Assembly: GCA_005772955.1 (NCBI GenBank)
Contig: SXID01000002.1
Span: 42,593 to 106,592 of the forward strand
DNA from: Planctomycetia bacterium
GTDB lineage: Bacteria; Planctomycetota; Planctomycetia; Gemmatales; Gemmataceae
DNA length: 64,000 nt
Direction of reading: 5' to 3'
Both the position numbers and the translations under genes were made by a program. The first letter of the stretch is position 1. Each line of letters opens with the position of its first letter. This document shows positions 39,228 to 48,734 of this stretch, piece after piece. The notes under the pieces were generated by a model that did not search any database, was not told where the DNA came from, and saw only the letters and a program-made list of their open reading frames with translations.

Positions 39228-42013
39228 CGCTGCTCGAACCCCTGTGGTTGCTTCTCGCGGTGCCGCTCTTCGCGGCGTTGTTGCGATACCCGTTGTCCGG
39301 GCGCCTGCTGAATTGCCTTCGACTTGCAACGATTCTCCTGGCCGTGTTTGCGCTCGCTGGCGTGGCGCTGCGATTTCCGAGTCGCGCGGGCACCGTGGTC
39401 GTCGTCGTGGATCGCAGCCGGTCCATGCCAGCCGGTTCAGATGCCGACCACAAGGAGTTGATAGACCTGCTCCACGCCGGGATGGGTTCAAACGACCGGC
39501 TCGCGGTGGTGTCGTTCGGGGAAACGGTGGCCGTCGAGCGAGCGCCGGGCGGCGACAAGTTTACGGGGTTCACGCACGAAGTCGGCGCGGACGGTTCCAG
39601 TCTGGGTGAAGGGATTGACATCGCGTTGTCACTGGTCCCGAAGGATTCGCCGGGGCGCGTGCTGGTGCTCTCCGACGGGAGGTGGACAGGGCGCGATCCG
39701 GCGGCGCTCGCGGGCGTGGCCGCGGACCGGCGTGTGGCGGTTGACTACCGGCACCGCAGTCGCCCGGCCGCGGGCGATCTCGCTGTGGCACGCGTCGATG
39801 CGCCCACAGCCGTCGCGCCGGGCGAAGGCTTCATCATCACCGCGTGGGTGCAGTCGCCTGTTGAAGACACGGTGACTTACGAAGTGACTCGCGGCGAAAA
39901 GGTGATCGCCAGCGGCGAGCAGCGCATGACGGCCGGGCTGAACCGCGTGACGTTCCGCGACCGCGCCGCCGAACCCGGAAGCCAAAGCTACCGCGTGCGA
40001 GTTCGCGCCCTTGCCGACGACCCGGTGCCCGAGAACAACACCGCACGCGTGCTGGTCGGCGTTAGCGGTCCACGGCCGATCCTGCACCTCACGCCCATTG
40101 AGTCGTCGGGCCTCACGGCGCTCTTGAAAGCCGGTGGGCTGGACGTTCGCGCGATGCCGCCTGAGCGATTCAACTTCACGCTCGAAGAGTTGTCGGGCTA
40201 CTCCGCGGTGATTCTGGAGAACGTGCCCGCGGAGAAGATAGGCACGCGAAACATGGAAGCGCTCGCGAGCTGGGTGCGCGCGAGCGGTTCCGGTCTGCTG
40301 CTCACCGGCGGCAAGCAGGCTTACGGCCCCGGCGGGTACTACAAGTCGCCGCTCGAACCGATTCTGCCGGTGTCAATGGAACTTCGCCAGGAACACCGCA
40401 AACTCGCGCTGGCGATTGTCGTCGCGCTCGACCGTTCCGGGAGCATGGCGGTCCCGGCGGCGGGCGGCAAGGTGAAGATGGACCTCGCGAACCTTGGCGC
40501 CGCGCAAGTGCTCGACCTGCTTGGCCCGATGGACGAATTCGGTTGCTTCGCCGTCGATACGTCACCACACGTCATAGCCGAACTTGGCACCGTGAAGGAC
40601 AAGGAACGCGTCCGCGACAAGATCCTGCGTATTCAATCGCAAGGGGGCGGCATCTACGTGGACGAGGCGCTCACTGCGTCCGCCGACATGATCCGCCACG
40701 CCAAGGCGGGCACCAAGCACATCGTGCTGTTCGCCGACGTCGCTGACGCCGAGCAACCGGGGAACTACAAGGAGTTGCTCGAAAAGACACGCAAGGCCGG
40801 CATCACGGTGAGCGTCATCGGTCTCGGGAAGAACACGGACAAAGACGCGGCGCTGCTCGAAGACGTGGCAAAGCGCGGCGGCGGGCGGCTCTTCATCACT
40901 GACAGCCCGGAAGAGTTGCCGCGGCTGTTCGCACAAGACACGTTCGTCGTCTCGCGAAACAGTTTCCTCGAAGACCCGGTACTCATGCAGCCCACACCGG
41001 GGTTGACGGCACTCGCGGGCAAGCCGTTCGCGCTGGACCGCGCCATCGGCGGGTACAACCTCTGCTACCTGCGCCCCGAGGCCACGATGGGCGCGATCAG
41101 TCGCGACGATTACAAGGCGCCGCTGGTCGCGTCGTGGCAGGCCGGCGCCGGTCGTGTGCTGTGTTACACCGGGGAAGCCGACGGCAAGCACGCCGGCGCG
41201 TTCGCAAAGTCACCGGAGACCGGCGAGTTCTACACGAGTCTGGCACGCTGGGTCGCGGGTCAATCGGGTTCGCTGGCTGAAGGCATGGCAGTCACGCAGG
41301 AGGTTCGCAACGGCATCAACCGGATTCACTTGCAGCTCGACCCTGAGCGGAAGTCGGAACCGTTCGCCGGCGTTCCGCAACTTCGCACACTGCGGGCACG
41401 CCCCGGCGAAGCCCCGCGAACCGAGACCGTTCCGCTCACCTGGACCGGACCCGATACGCTGGTCGCGGAGGTTTCACTGGAAGGTGAAGAGACCGCGCTG
41501 AGCACGGTATCGGTTCCGGGGCAGAAGCCGCAATCGTTGGCGCCTGTCTGTTTGCCGTTCTCACCGGAGTACGCGCCGTCGCCGCTCGGTGCGAGTGATG
41601 ATCGCGGGCGGGCCGCGCTCGAACGGCTGGCACGGGCAACGGGTGGTGTCGAACGCATCGAGCTTTCGGGTGTGTGGAAAGACCTACCGAAGCGCCCGCG
41701 TTCGTTCCCGCTTGCCCCGTGGCTTTTGCTCACCGCCGCGGTGTGCTTACTGTTTGAAGTGCTGGAACGACGAACCGGCCTGGTCTCCTCGACCTTCTCC
41801 GCCGTCCGCGCGCTGCGGCCAGGAGCATTCCGTTTCTGGCGCAGAGCGATAGTCGCAACACCAGCTCCTTTACCGAGCGAATGTGCGACGAAGACTGCGG
41901 CAGCACCCGTGGCGGAACCGAAGCGAACGGAGACCGCACCACCGGTCGAAGTCCAGGGCGGCGTGCTCGATGCGATGAAGAAAGTCCGCGACCGCAAACG
42001 CGGCGACGGATGA
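39224..42013 (+). CDS. Membrane protein with two vWA-like regions and a GATase1-like region
   Basis: VVVVVDRSRSMPAG; LTGGKQAYGPGGYYKSPLEPILPV; IVVALDRSGSMAVPAAGGKVKM. GTGA overlap with upstream gene. Confidence 0.85.
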   Translation: MTLLEPLWLLLAVPLFAALLRYPLSGRLLNCLRLATILLAVFALAGVALRFPSRAGTVVVVVDRSRSMPAGSDADHKELIDLLHAGMGSNDRLAVVSFGETVAVERAPGGDKFTGFTHEVGADGSSLGEGIDIALSLVPKDSPGRVLVLSDGRWTGRDPAALAGVAADRRVAVDYRHRSRPAAGDLAVARVDAPTAVAPGEGFIITAWVQSPVEDTVTYEVTRGEKVIASGEQRMTAGLNRVTFRDRAAEPGSQSYRVRVRALADDPVPENNTARVLVGVSGPRPILHLTPIESSGLTALLKAGGLDVRAMPPERFNFTLEELSGYSAVILENVPAEKIGTRNMEALASWVRASGSGLLLTGGKQAYGPGGYYKSPLEPILPVSMELRQEHRKLALAIVVALDRSGSMAVPAAGGKVKMDLANLGAAQVLDLLGPMDEFGCFAVDTSPHVIAELGTVKDKERVRDKILRIQSQGGGIYVDEALTASADMIRHAKAGTKHIVLFADVADAEQPGNYKELLEKTRKAGITVSVIGLGKNTDKDAALLEDVAKRGGGRLFITDSPEELPRLFAQDTFVVSRNSFLEDPVLMQPTPGLTALAGKPFALDRAIGGYNLCYLRPEATMGAISRDDYKAPLVASWQAGAGRVLCYTGEADGKHAGAFAKSPETGEFYTSLARWVAGQSGSLAEGMAVTQEVRNGINRIHLQLDPERKSEPFAGVPQLRTLRARPGEAPRTETVPLTWTGPDTLVAEVSLEGEETALSTVSVPGQKPQSLAPVCLPFSPEYAPSPLGASDDRGRAALERLARATGGVERIELSGVWKDLPKRPRSFPLAPWLLLTAAVCLLFEVLERRTGLVSSTFSAVRALRPGAFRFWRRAIVATPAPLPSECATKTAAAPVAEPKRTETAPPVEVQGGVLDAMKKVRDRKRGDG

Positions 42014-42179
42014 CTGTGGCCGAGCATCATCTCGCTTGACTGACCGCATAACAGTGACGGTCGTGGCGGCCTCGGGTCGCCTACGACGGCAGTACAGAGG
42101 AGGCACCGACAGACACGAAACAACGATCCGGTATGATACACTAATCGCAGAACTCCTCTCCTACCGACGGAGCGCACTC

Positions 42180-43046
42180 ATGGCCGGACCCGCACTGCCG
42201 ATGGACGATCGCGATGGCGTCATCTGGTACAACGGACAACTCGTCCCGTGGCGCGAGGCCAAGGCCCACGTCCTCGTTCACAGTCTCCACTACGGCAACT
42301 CCGTCTTCGAAGGCGAACGCATCTACAACGGCAAGGTGTTCAAGCTCCGGGAACACTCCGAACGGCTCGTCAAGTCCGCAAGGATGCTCGCCTACGAACT
42401 GCCCTACAGCGTCGCGGAACTCGACGCGGCCACGAAACTCGTCATCGCCGAGAACAAGCTCGACAGCGGGTACGTCCGGCCGCTCGCGTGGCGCGGGGCC
42501 GAGGTCATAGGCGTGTCGGCCATCGGCACGAAGGTTCACGTGATGATCGCTGCGTTCCCGTGGGGCGCGTACTACGCTCAGAAAGCGATTAAACTCATCA
42601 CCAGCCGATGGAAGCGGCCCAGCCCCGAAAGTTCGCCCGCGGGCAGTAAAGCCGCCGGGCTGTACATCATCTGCACACTTGCCAAGGATGAGGCTTTAGC
42701 GGCCGGCGTGCAGGATGCGCTCATGCACGACTACAAGGGTCGCTTATCCGAAGCCACCGGCGCGAACCTGTTCCTCCTTATTAATGGGGAACTCCACACG
42801 CCCACAACCGAGACCATCCTGAACGGCATCACACGCCAGACCGTGATGGAACTCGCCCGCAATCGCGGCATTAAAGTGGTCGAGCGCGAAATCTGGCCGA
42901 ACGAACTCGCGAACGCGACCGAAGTGTTCCTCACCGGCACCGCGGTCGAGGTGCAACCGGTGTGCGCCATCGACAAGCAAGAGTTCGAGATCGGGCCGGT
43001 GACCCAGCAGTTGATCGCGGACTATAGCGCACTGGTGAGGAGTTAA
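42180..43046 (+). CDS. ilvE: Branched-chain amino acid aminotransferase
   Basis: HSLHYGNSVFEGERIY, VRPLAWRGAEVIGV, YKGRLSEATGANLFLLINGELHTP, ILNGITRQTVMELARNRGI. Confidence 0.93.
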   Translation: MAGPALPMDDRDGVIWYNGQLVPWREAKAHVLVHSLHYGNSVFEGERIYNGKVFKLREHSERLVKSARMLAYELPYSVAELDAATKLVIAENKLDSGYVRPLAWRGAEVIGVSAIGTKVHVMIAAFPWGAYYAQKAIKLITSRWKRPSPESSPAGSKAAGLYIICTLAKDEALAAGVQDALMHDYKGRLSEATGANLFLLINGELHTPTTETILNGITRQTVMELARNRGIKVVEREIWPNELANATEVFLTGTAVEVQPVCAIDKQEFEIGPVTQQLIADYSALVRS

Positions 43047-43048
43047 CG

Positions 43049-43861
43049 ATGAGGTCGGCGGTCACCATCTCACTTGTACCGGAAGCCCGCGGCGGGCCGT
43101 TCGTGTACTGGGACGACCTCGCCACGGGTTGTCGCGAAGCGGTTGCACGCGGGTTCGACGCGGTCGAGGTGTTCCCGCCAAGCGCGGACGCGATCGACCC
43201 CACCGAGTTGCGCACGCTGCTCGATGACAACGGACTGTCACTCGCCGCGGTGGGCACCGGTGCCGGGTGGGTAAAGCACAAGCTCTCGCTCACCAGCCCG
43301 GATGCCGCGATCCGCGACAAGGCGGTCGCGTTTGTGCGCTCGATCATGGACCTGGCCGCGAAGTTCGACGCACCCGCGATCATCGGTTCGATGCAAGGGC
43401 GGTGGGGCGACGGCGTCACGAAGCCGGAAGCGTTGCGATTCCTGGGGCACGCGCTGTTCAAACTGGACACGCACGCGAGCGACCTCGGCACCACACTCTT
43501 GTACGAACCGCTGAACCGCTACGAGACGAACCTCATCAACACGCTCGGAGACGCAGTCACGTTGCTCACTGGCATCGGCGTCGAGAACGTAAAGATCCTC
43601 GCCGACCTGTACCACATGAACATCGAAGAGCCGAACCTCGCGGACGCGATCCGCTCGGCGGGTTCGCGCATCGGCCACGTCCACTTCGCGGACTCGAACC
43701 GCTGCGCCGCGGGCTTCGGCCACACGGACTTCTTGCCGGTCGCCGCAGCGCTGGTCGAGATCGGCTACGCGGGCTACCTCTCAGCGGAGATACTGCCGCT
43801 GCCGGATTCGGACACCGCCGCTCGCCAGACGATGGACATGTTTCGCCGCATCGTGGGGTGA
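43049..43861 (+). CDS. TIM-barrel sugar isomerase (hydroxypyruvate-isomerase-like)
   Basis: LLYEPLNRYETNLINTLGDAVTLL, ILADLYHMNIEEPNLADAIRSAG, IGHVHFADSNRCAAGFGH. Confidence 0.85.
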   Translation: MRSAVTISLVPEARGGPFVYWDDLATGCREAVARGFDAVEVFPPSADAIDPTELRTLLDDNGLSLAAVGTGAGWVKHKLSLTSPDAAIRDKAVAFVRSIMDLAAKFDAPAIIGSMQGRWGDGVTKPEALRFLGHALFKLDTHASDLGTTLLYEPLNRYETNLINTLGDAVTLLTGIGVENVKILADLYHMNIEEPNLADAIRSAGSRIGHVHFADSNRCAAGFGHTDFLPVAAALVEIGYAGYLSAEILPLPDSDTAARQTMDMFRRIVG

Positions 43862-43867
43862 GTTCTT

Positions 43868-43940
43868 TTCTTAACGAGCCGCGACCGCAAGGGAGTGGTA
43901 GAGCTAAACCGCTCCCTATGCGGTCGCGGCTCGTTAAGAA
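43868..43940. repeat. Inverted repeat downstream of isomerase (terminator-like)
   Basis: ttcttaacgagccgcgaccgcaagggag ... ctccctatgcggtcgcggctcgttaagaa. Confidence 0.9.
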
Positions 43941-44257
43941 TGTCTCGTGCTGCACCTACCCAACTTCCCACTTCCCCCCACACACCGCGACAATCGCCCA
44001 GATTCACGCGCGCGGAAGCTCTGAAACTTGAGTCAAAACGCTTGACTGCTCCCGAAAGCCGAGATATAGCCGGCCCGCTTTCGCACACATTCTCTACGCG
44101 GGGCAGGACGCCCAGGAGACGAGAGTCGGGGGCCGCTGGGGCGGTTTCCTGACGCTTGTGCCGACAACTGCCCGACGGGTCGTACCGTTGGGCTGATGGG
44201 GGATCATTCCCTGTCGGCGAGACTCGTCACCCAGCGCAGGGGCAAAGGAGGCCATTG

Positions 44258-47200
44258 GTGTTCCAGGCAAAGAAGTGGAACTGGAAGCGGGTGGCGGCCA
44301 ACCTGCTGCTGGTGCCGGTGCTGACCGGGGGGACGGTCGCCATCGTTCACGCCCAGTTCGGTAAGGAAAAGAGCGGGAAGACAACGATGCCGACCGCGGC
44401 ACCCGCGACCCGCTCCGGTGGCGGTCTCGGCGGCGGGGCCGCGACCAGCGACCCGAAGCAGTTGATCAAGGATGGCCGCAAGGCGCTCGCGGAAGGCCGC
44501 TTCGCCGAAGCTCGCGACCTCGCCCAGACCGCCGAAGCCAACAACCCTGGCGGCAAGTGGGGGTTGTTCGACGACACCCCCAGTTCGCTCCGCAAGGACA
44601 TCGACTCCGCTCAGGCGAAGGCGCAGAAGGTGCAAGCCGAGCAACTGATGAAACAGGCGAAGACCACGGCTACGAAGCCCGCGGTCAACGACGCCGAACG
44701 CGCCTACAACCTGGACACCGCAATCCAGATGGCCCGCAAGGCGGACCAACTGCACGGGCCGTACTCGACGTGGGACACGGGCGACCGGCCCGACAAGTTG
44801 GTCAAAGATCTGCAAGCGGCACGGTCGAAGTTCAAGAACGTCTCGCCCGCACCCGCGAACCCGAATGGGAACGTGGTCGCCGGCACGGTCACGCCGACCA
44901 AACCCGATCCCACGGGGGTCGCGCAGGTCGGCGGTGCGGACCCGAAGAAACAGGGCGCGATGAAGCTCGTGGCCGAGGGCCGGGCGCTCGCGGACCAGGG
45001 GAATTTTGCCGCGGCAAAGGCCAAGTACACCGAGGCCGACAAGCTCGGCGCCGCCTTCAACCAGGGCGAATTCAGCCCCGGCTTCGCATTGCAGGATCTA
45101 AATACGCGGGGCTCTGCCGCCATCGATAAGTTCATCCGCGACGCGCACCTGTTCACCTCGCAGCAAGACTACGTGCGGGCCAACGCGGCGCTTACCAACG
45201 CAACCGGGGTCGCTGCTACGCTCGGGCTGTTCCCGAAACCGGTGGTCGAAGCGAAGGCCGCACTCTACGTCGCGTCCAACGGTAAGTTCGGCACCGCGTC
45301 ACCCAGCGGGATCGCCGCAACCGGTGGCCCGGAATACCTCGTCCCGGTCGCCGGCAACGGGGGCACGGACACAGTGCCGACGCTCCCGCCCGGCGTTCAG
45401 ACCGTGTACGGCGGTCCGAAGCCCAGCGCGCCAGTCACCGGCACCGTGACCAGTCGGCAACTGCTCGACCAGGCCGCGTACGAGTTCACGCGGGGTCAGT
45501 TCGACACCGCCTCCAAGCTCGCGCTTCAAGCGCACAACCTCGGCGGCGTACAGGACGAAGCACGCGGGCTGCTCAACAGCATCGACGCCGAAAAGCTGAA
45601 GCTGAAGCAGCGGGTCGCGATCGCCACGCTGGAGAACGCGAAGTCGTCCTTCAATAACAAGGACTACCAGCAGACCTTCAACGTGCTCGTCCTCGTGGAC
45701 GGGAACCTGCTAACGGCCGACCTCAAGGCCACACGCGACCAGATGCTGACCGCGTGCAAGGCCGAACTCGACAAGACCGGTAGCGGCCTCGCGACTGCGG
45801 GCGGCTTCCAGCCGCCGGACATGGGGCTGCCACCGGCCGACCCGATGAGCGGCATCACCGGCTCGAACCCGGCGGGCGTGGCTCGCATCACCCCGGACAG
45901 CCCGACCTCGCAAGCGGATGCACTCAAGAAGGTGCAGTTCCAGAAACTGCGTAGCGACGGGTTGAAGATTCAGGCCGACGCGCAAGCGGCGTTCGGACGC
46001 GGCGAGACCGACCTCGCCATGCAGTTGCTCATCGACTACTCGAACCGGGTCCGCTCGTCGGGTCTGGACACGTCGAGCGTCGCGATGCTGCTCCGCCCAG
46101 TGGACGGCCGTCTGGACACCTTCCGCCTGATGAAGGGTCAGACCGAAGCTACCGCTCGTCTGAACAAGGAGAGGCGCGACGCGAAGGAAATCATCGTCGG
46201 ACGCGGGATCGCCGAGGAGGAGCGCAAGAAGGAAGTCGCGATCCTCGTCCGCCGGTACAACGAGTTGCTCAAGAAGAACGACTACGCAACCGCCGAGCGG
46301 GTCGCGCTCCAGGCCAAGCAACTCGACTCCGACGACCCCGCCGTGAGCGCGCTGTACGAGGCCGCCAAATTGGGTCGCCGCGTCAAGGAAGCGGAGCAGG
46401 ACAAGGCGAACCGCGAGAAGTTCTTCCAATACGGGATGCGCGACGCCGAGAACATCGGGCCGCTCGTCACCACTGACGACCCGATCGCAGTTGCACTGCG
46501 GGCGTCCCAGCGGTCCGGTCTTCGCGGGTCCGGCGACAGCTTCCACCTGAAGAGCCGCACGCCGGCTACTTACGAGATCGAACTGCGGCTGGATAAGCCC
46601 ATTTCGGTCGAGTTCCGGCAGACCCCGCTCGATCAGGCGATCAAGAACCTTCAGACGCTCACTGGCGTGCCACTGTGGCTCGACGTGACCTCGCTCCAGG
46701 CCGAGCACATCAGCGAAGTGCAGTTGATGAACTTCGACGTGGGCACGTCGATCGCGGGCCGGAACGTACTCGCGTGCCTCCTCGAACCAGCCGGCTTGAG
46801 CTACGTGATCGAGAACGACGTGGTGAAGATCACCACGACGAAGAAGGCGAAGGGCCGGCTGTACACGAAGGTGTTCTCGGTCGCGGACCTCGTGACCCCG
46901 GTGCCGAACTTCGCGCTGCCCGACTACGCGAACTTCGACAGGATGCTGAACAGGACCCCGCTCAGCAGCGGACAGTTGATGATCCAGGGCGTGACCCCCG
47001 GTATGACCGGCCCGACGCCTCGCGACCCGGTCGGTGGGTTGGGCGGCGGAACCCCGGCTGGCGCGCTGGCCACATCTCCGGGCATCCAGGGTGCCTCGCA
47101 GACGGGAGGTGGCAGTCTCCAGACCATCAACCCGCTTGGCGCGTCGGCTAATGTGGTCGGCGGGAACAGCACCAAGCACGAGCAACTCATCAAGCTGATC

Positions 47201-48349
47201 ACCAGCATGGTGCGCCCGTACTCGTGGGACGGCCACGGAGGTAGCGGCAAGGTCGAGTTCTTCGACATCGGCAGCGCGCTGGTTGTGAACCAGACAGCCG
47301 ACGTCATCACGGAAGTGCAAGACCTGCTGGAAGCCCTCCGCCGGTTGCAAGACCTGGCGATCGCGGTCGAGGTCCGCATCGTGTCGCTGTCCGAGTCGTT
47401 CTTCGAGCGGATGGGCGTGGACTTCTCGGTGAACATCAAGACGAACACGACGAAGTTCGAGCCGTCGCTGACCAGCGGCACGTTCCGCCCGGCACCGTTC
47501 GTCAACGATATCAACACGAGCGGCACGACGATCGGGCTGACCCCGGCTGGGACGTTCACGCCGGACCTGGACGTGCCGATCCGGGCGACCAGTTTCCAGC
47601 GTGGCATCCCAGGGTTCGGGAACTACCCGAACTCGCCGGGCGACAACGGCGGCATCTCGCTGGGCCTCGCGTTCCTGAACGACATCCAGGTCTACACGTT
47701 CCTGGAAATGGCTCAGGGCGACCAGCGAGCCAACGTGATGCAGGCCCCGAAGTTGACGCTGTTCAACGGCCAGACCGCGACCCTCGCGGTTACCGACCAA
47801 CAGTTCTTCGTGACCAGCGTGCAGGTGCTTGCGGTAAACGGGCAGATCGTGTTCATCCCGCAAAACCAGCCGCTGTCCGGCCCGGACACAAACTTCCAGA
47901 TCAGCATCCAGGCCGTCGTGTCGGCCGACCGCCGGTTCGTGCGGTTGAACATGCCGATTAACCTGTCGGCTCAGTCCGGTGCGGTGGTGCCGCTGTTCCC
48001 GGTGACGACGTTCATCACGCCGGTGTTCGAGGGCGGTAGCCAGGGTCAGCCGATCCCGTTCACACAGTTCCTGCAACAGCCGTCGTTCACCAGTCTGGAC
48101 ATCCAGACGACCGTGGTGTGCCCGGACGGCGGTACGGTGCTGCTGGGTGGCTTGAAGACGCTGCGGGAAAGCCGCAACGAGTTCGGGCCTCCGTTCCTGT
48201 CGAAGATCCCGTACCTGAACCGGTTGTTCAAGAACGTGGGCGTGGGTCGCGATACCCGGCACATCATGATCATGGTGACGCCGCGCATCATCATCACGTC
48301 TGAGGAAGAGATCATCCAGACGGAAGGCCGTCTGCCGACCGGCCCGTGA
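44258..48349 (+). CDS. Very large secretin-family protein with TPR-like N-terminal region
   Basis: STN-like LDKPISVEFRQTPLDQAIKNLQTLTGVPLWLD; secretin core NVMQAPKLTLFNGQTATLAV ... LDIQTTVVCPDGGTVLLGGLKTLRES...PFLSKIPYLNRLFKNVG. Confidence 0.9.
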   Translation: MFQAKKWNWKRVAANLLLVPVLTGGTVAIVHAQFGKEKSGKTTMPTAAPATRSGGGLGGGAATSDPKQLIKDGRKALAEGRFAEARDLAQTAEANNPGGKWGLFDDTPSSLRKDIDSAQAKAQKVQAEQLMKQAKTTATKPAVNDAERAYNLDTAIQMARKADQLHGPYSTWDTGDRPDKLVKDLQAARSKFKNVSPAPANPNGNVVAGTVTPTKPDPTGVAQVGGADPKKQGAMKLVAEGRALADQGNFAAAKAKYTEADKLGAAFNQGEFSPGFALQDLNTRGSAAIDKFIRDAHLFTSQQDYVRANAALTNATGVAATLGLFPKPVVEAKAALYVASNGKFGTASPSGIAATGGPEYLVPVAGNGGTDTVPTLPPGVQTVYGGPKPSAPVTGTVTSRQLLDQAAYEFTRGQFDTASKLALQAHNLGGVQDEARGLLNSIDAEKLKLKQRVAIATLENAKSSFNNKDYQQTFNVLVLVDGNLLTADLKATRDQMLTACKAELDKTGSGLATAGGFQPPDMGLPPADPMSGITGSNPAGVARITPDSPTSQADALKKVQFQKLRSDGLKIQADAQAAFGRGETDLAMQLLIDYSNRVRSSGLDTSSVAMLLRPVDGRLDTFRLMKGQTEATARLNKERRDAKEIIVGRGIAEEERKKEVAILVRRYNELLKKNDYATAERVALQAKQLDSDDPAVSALYEAAKLGRRVKEAEQDKANREKFFQYGMRDAENIGPLVTTDDPIAVALRASQRSGLRGSGDSFHLKSRTPATYEIELRLDKPISVEFRQTPLDQAIKNLQTLTGVPLWLDVTSLQAEHISEVQLMNFDVGTSIAGRNVLACLLEPAGLSYVIENDVVKITTTKKAKGRLYTKVFSVADLVTPVPNFALPDYANFDRMLNRTPLSSGQLMIQGVTPGMTGPTPRDPVGGLGGGTPAGALATSPGIQGASQTGGGSLQTINPLGASANVVGGNSTKHEQLIKLITSMVRPYSWDGHGGSGKVEFFDIGSALVVNQTADVITEVQDLLEALRRLQDLAIAVEVRIVSLSESFFERMGVDFSVNIKTNTTKFEPSLTSGTFRPAPFVNDINTSGTTIGLTPAGTFTPDLDVPIRATSFQRGIPGFGNYPNSPGDNGGISLGLAFLNDIQVYTFLEMAQGDQRANVMQAPKLTLFNGQTATLAVTDQQFFVTSVQVLAVNGQIVFIPQNQPLSGPDTNFQISIQAVVSADRRFVRLNMPINLSAQSGAVVPLFPVTTFITPVFEGGSQGQPIPFTQFLQQPSFTSLDIQTTVVCPDGGTVLLGGLKTLRESRNEFGPPFLSKIPYLNRLFKNVGVGRDTRHIMIMVTPRIIITSEEEIIQTEGRLPTGP

Positions 48350-48376
48350 TGAGTGACGCGACGATGTGATAACCCC

Positions 48377-48401
48377 GGCCCGCGAGCGATGCTCGCGGGC
48401 C
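48377..48401 (+). terminator. Hairpin after secretin gene
   Basis: ggcccgcgagc-gat-gctcgcgggcc perfect 11-bp stem, 27 nt after the stop. Confidence 0.75.
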
Positions 48402-48410
48402 GCTTGCGTT

Positions 48411-48618
48411 TCGGCTGGATTCAGCCCCGGAGGGGCGGCGGAGTGTAGCCACGGGTGGAGCAAGCCGAAGGCGCCGCGCAACCCCTGGCGGGTCGACGCG
48501 TGAATCCGGCAACCAACGCCGTTCGTGGTCCGCGTTGGTACGCCAGGGGTTGCGCTCGCGTTGCTCACTTCACCCCTGGCTACGCGCCCACGCCCCTCCG
48601 GGGCTGAAATCCGGCCGA
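48411..48618. repeat. About 200-bp imperfect inverted repeat (cagccccggagggg / ccacgggtg / caacccctgg family)
   Basis: tcggctggattcagccccggaggggcg...cgcaacccctgg // ccaggggttgcgc...cgcccctccggggctgaaatccggccga. Confidence 0.85.
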
Positions 48619-48734
48619 ATCACCCGGCGCGATCGACCATTCCCCTCACCTTCCGCGCTTCTCCCTCTGGACCGCGGCGCACGGGCGCGCCATCATGAAT
48701 CCCACGCTGCCGTTTGTCGCCGCGCGAGGTATTC

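Noticed and set aside
45710-48568. 952-aa minus-strand ORF opposite the secretin gene
   Set aside because: Antisense shadow ORF typical of high-GC DNA; Arg/His-rich composition and no motifs, while the plus strand encodes a clear secretin.
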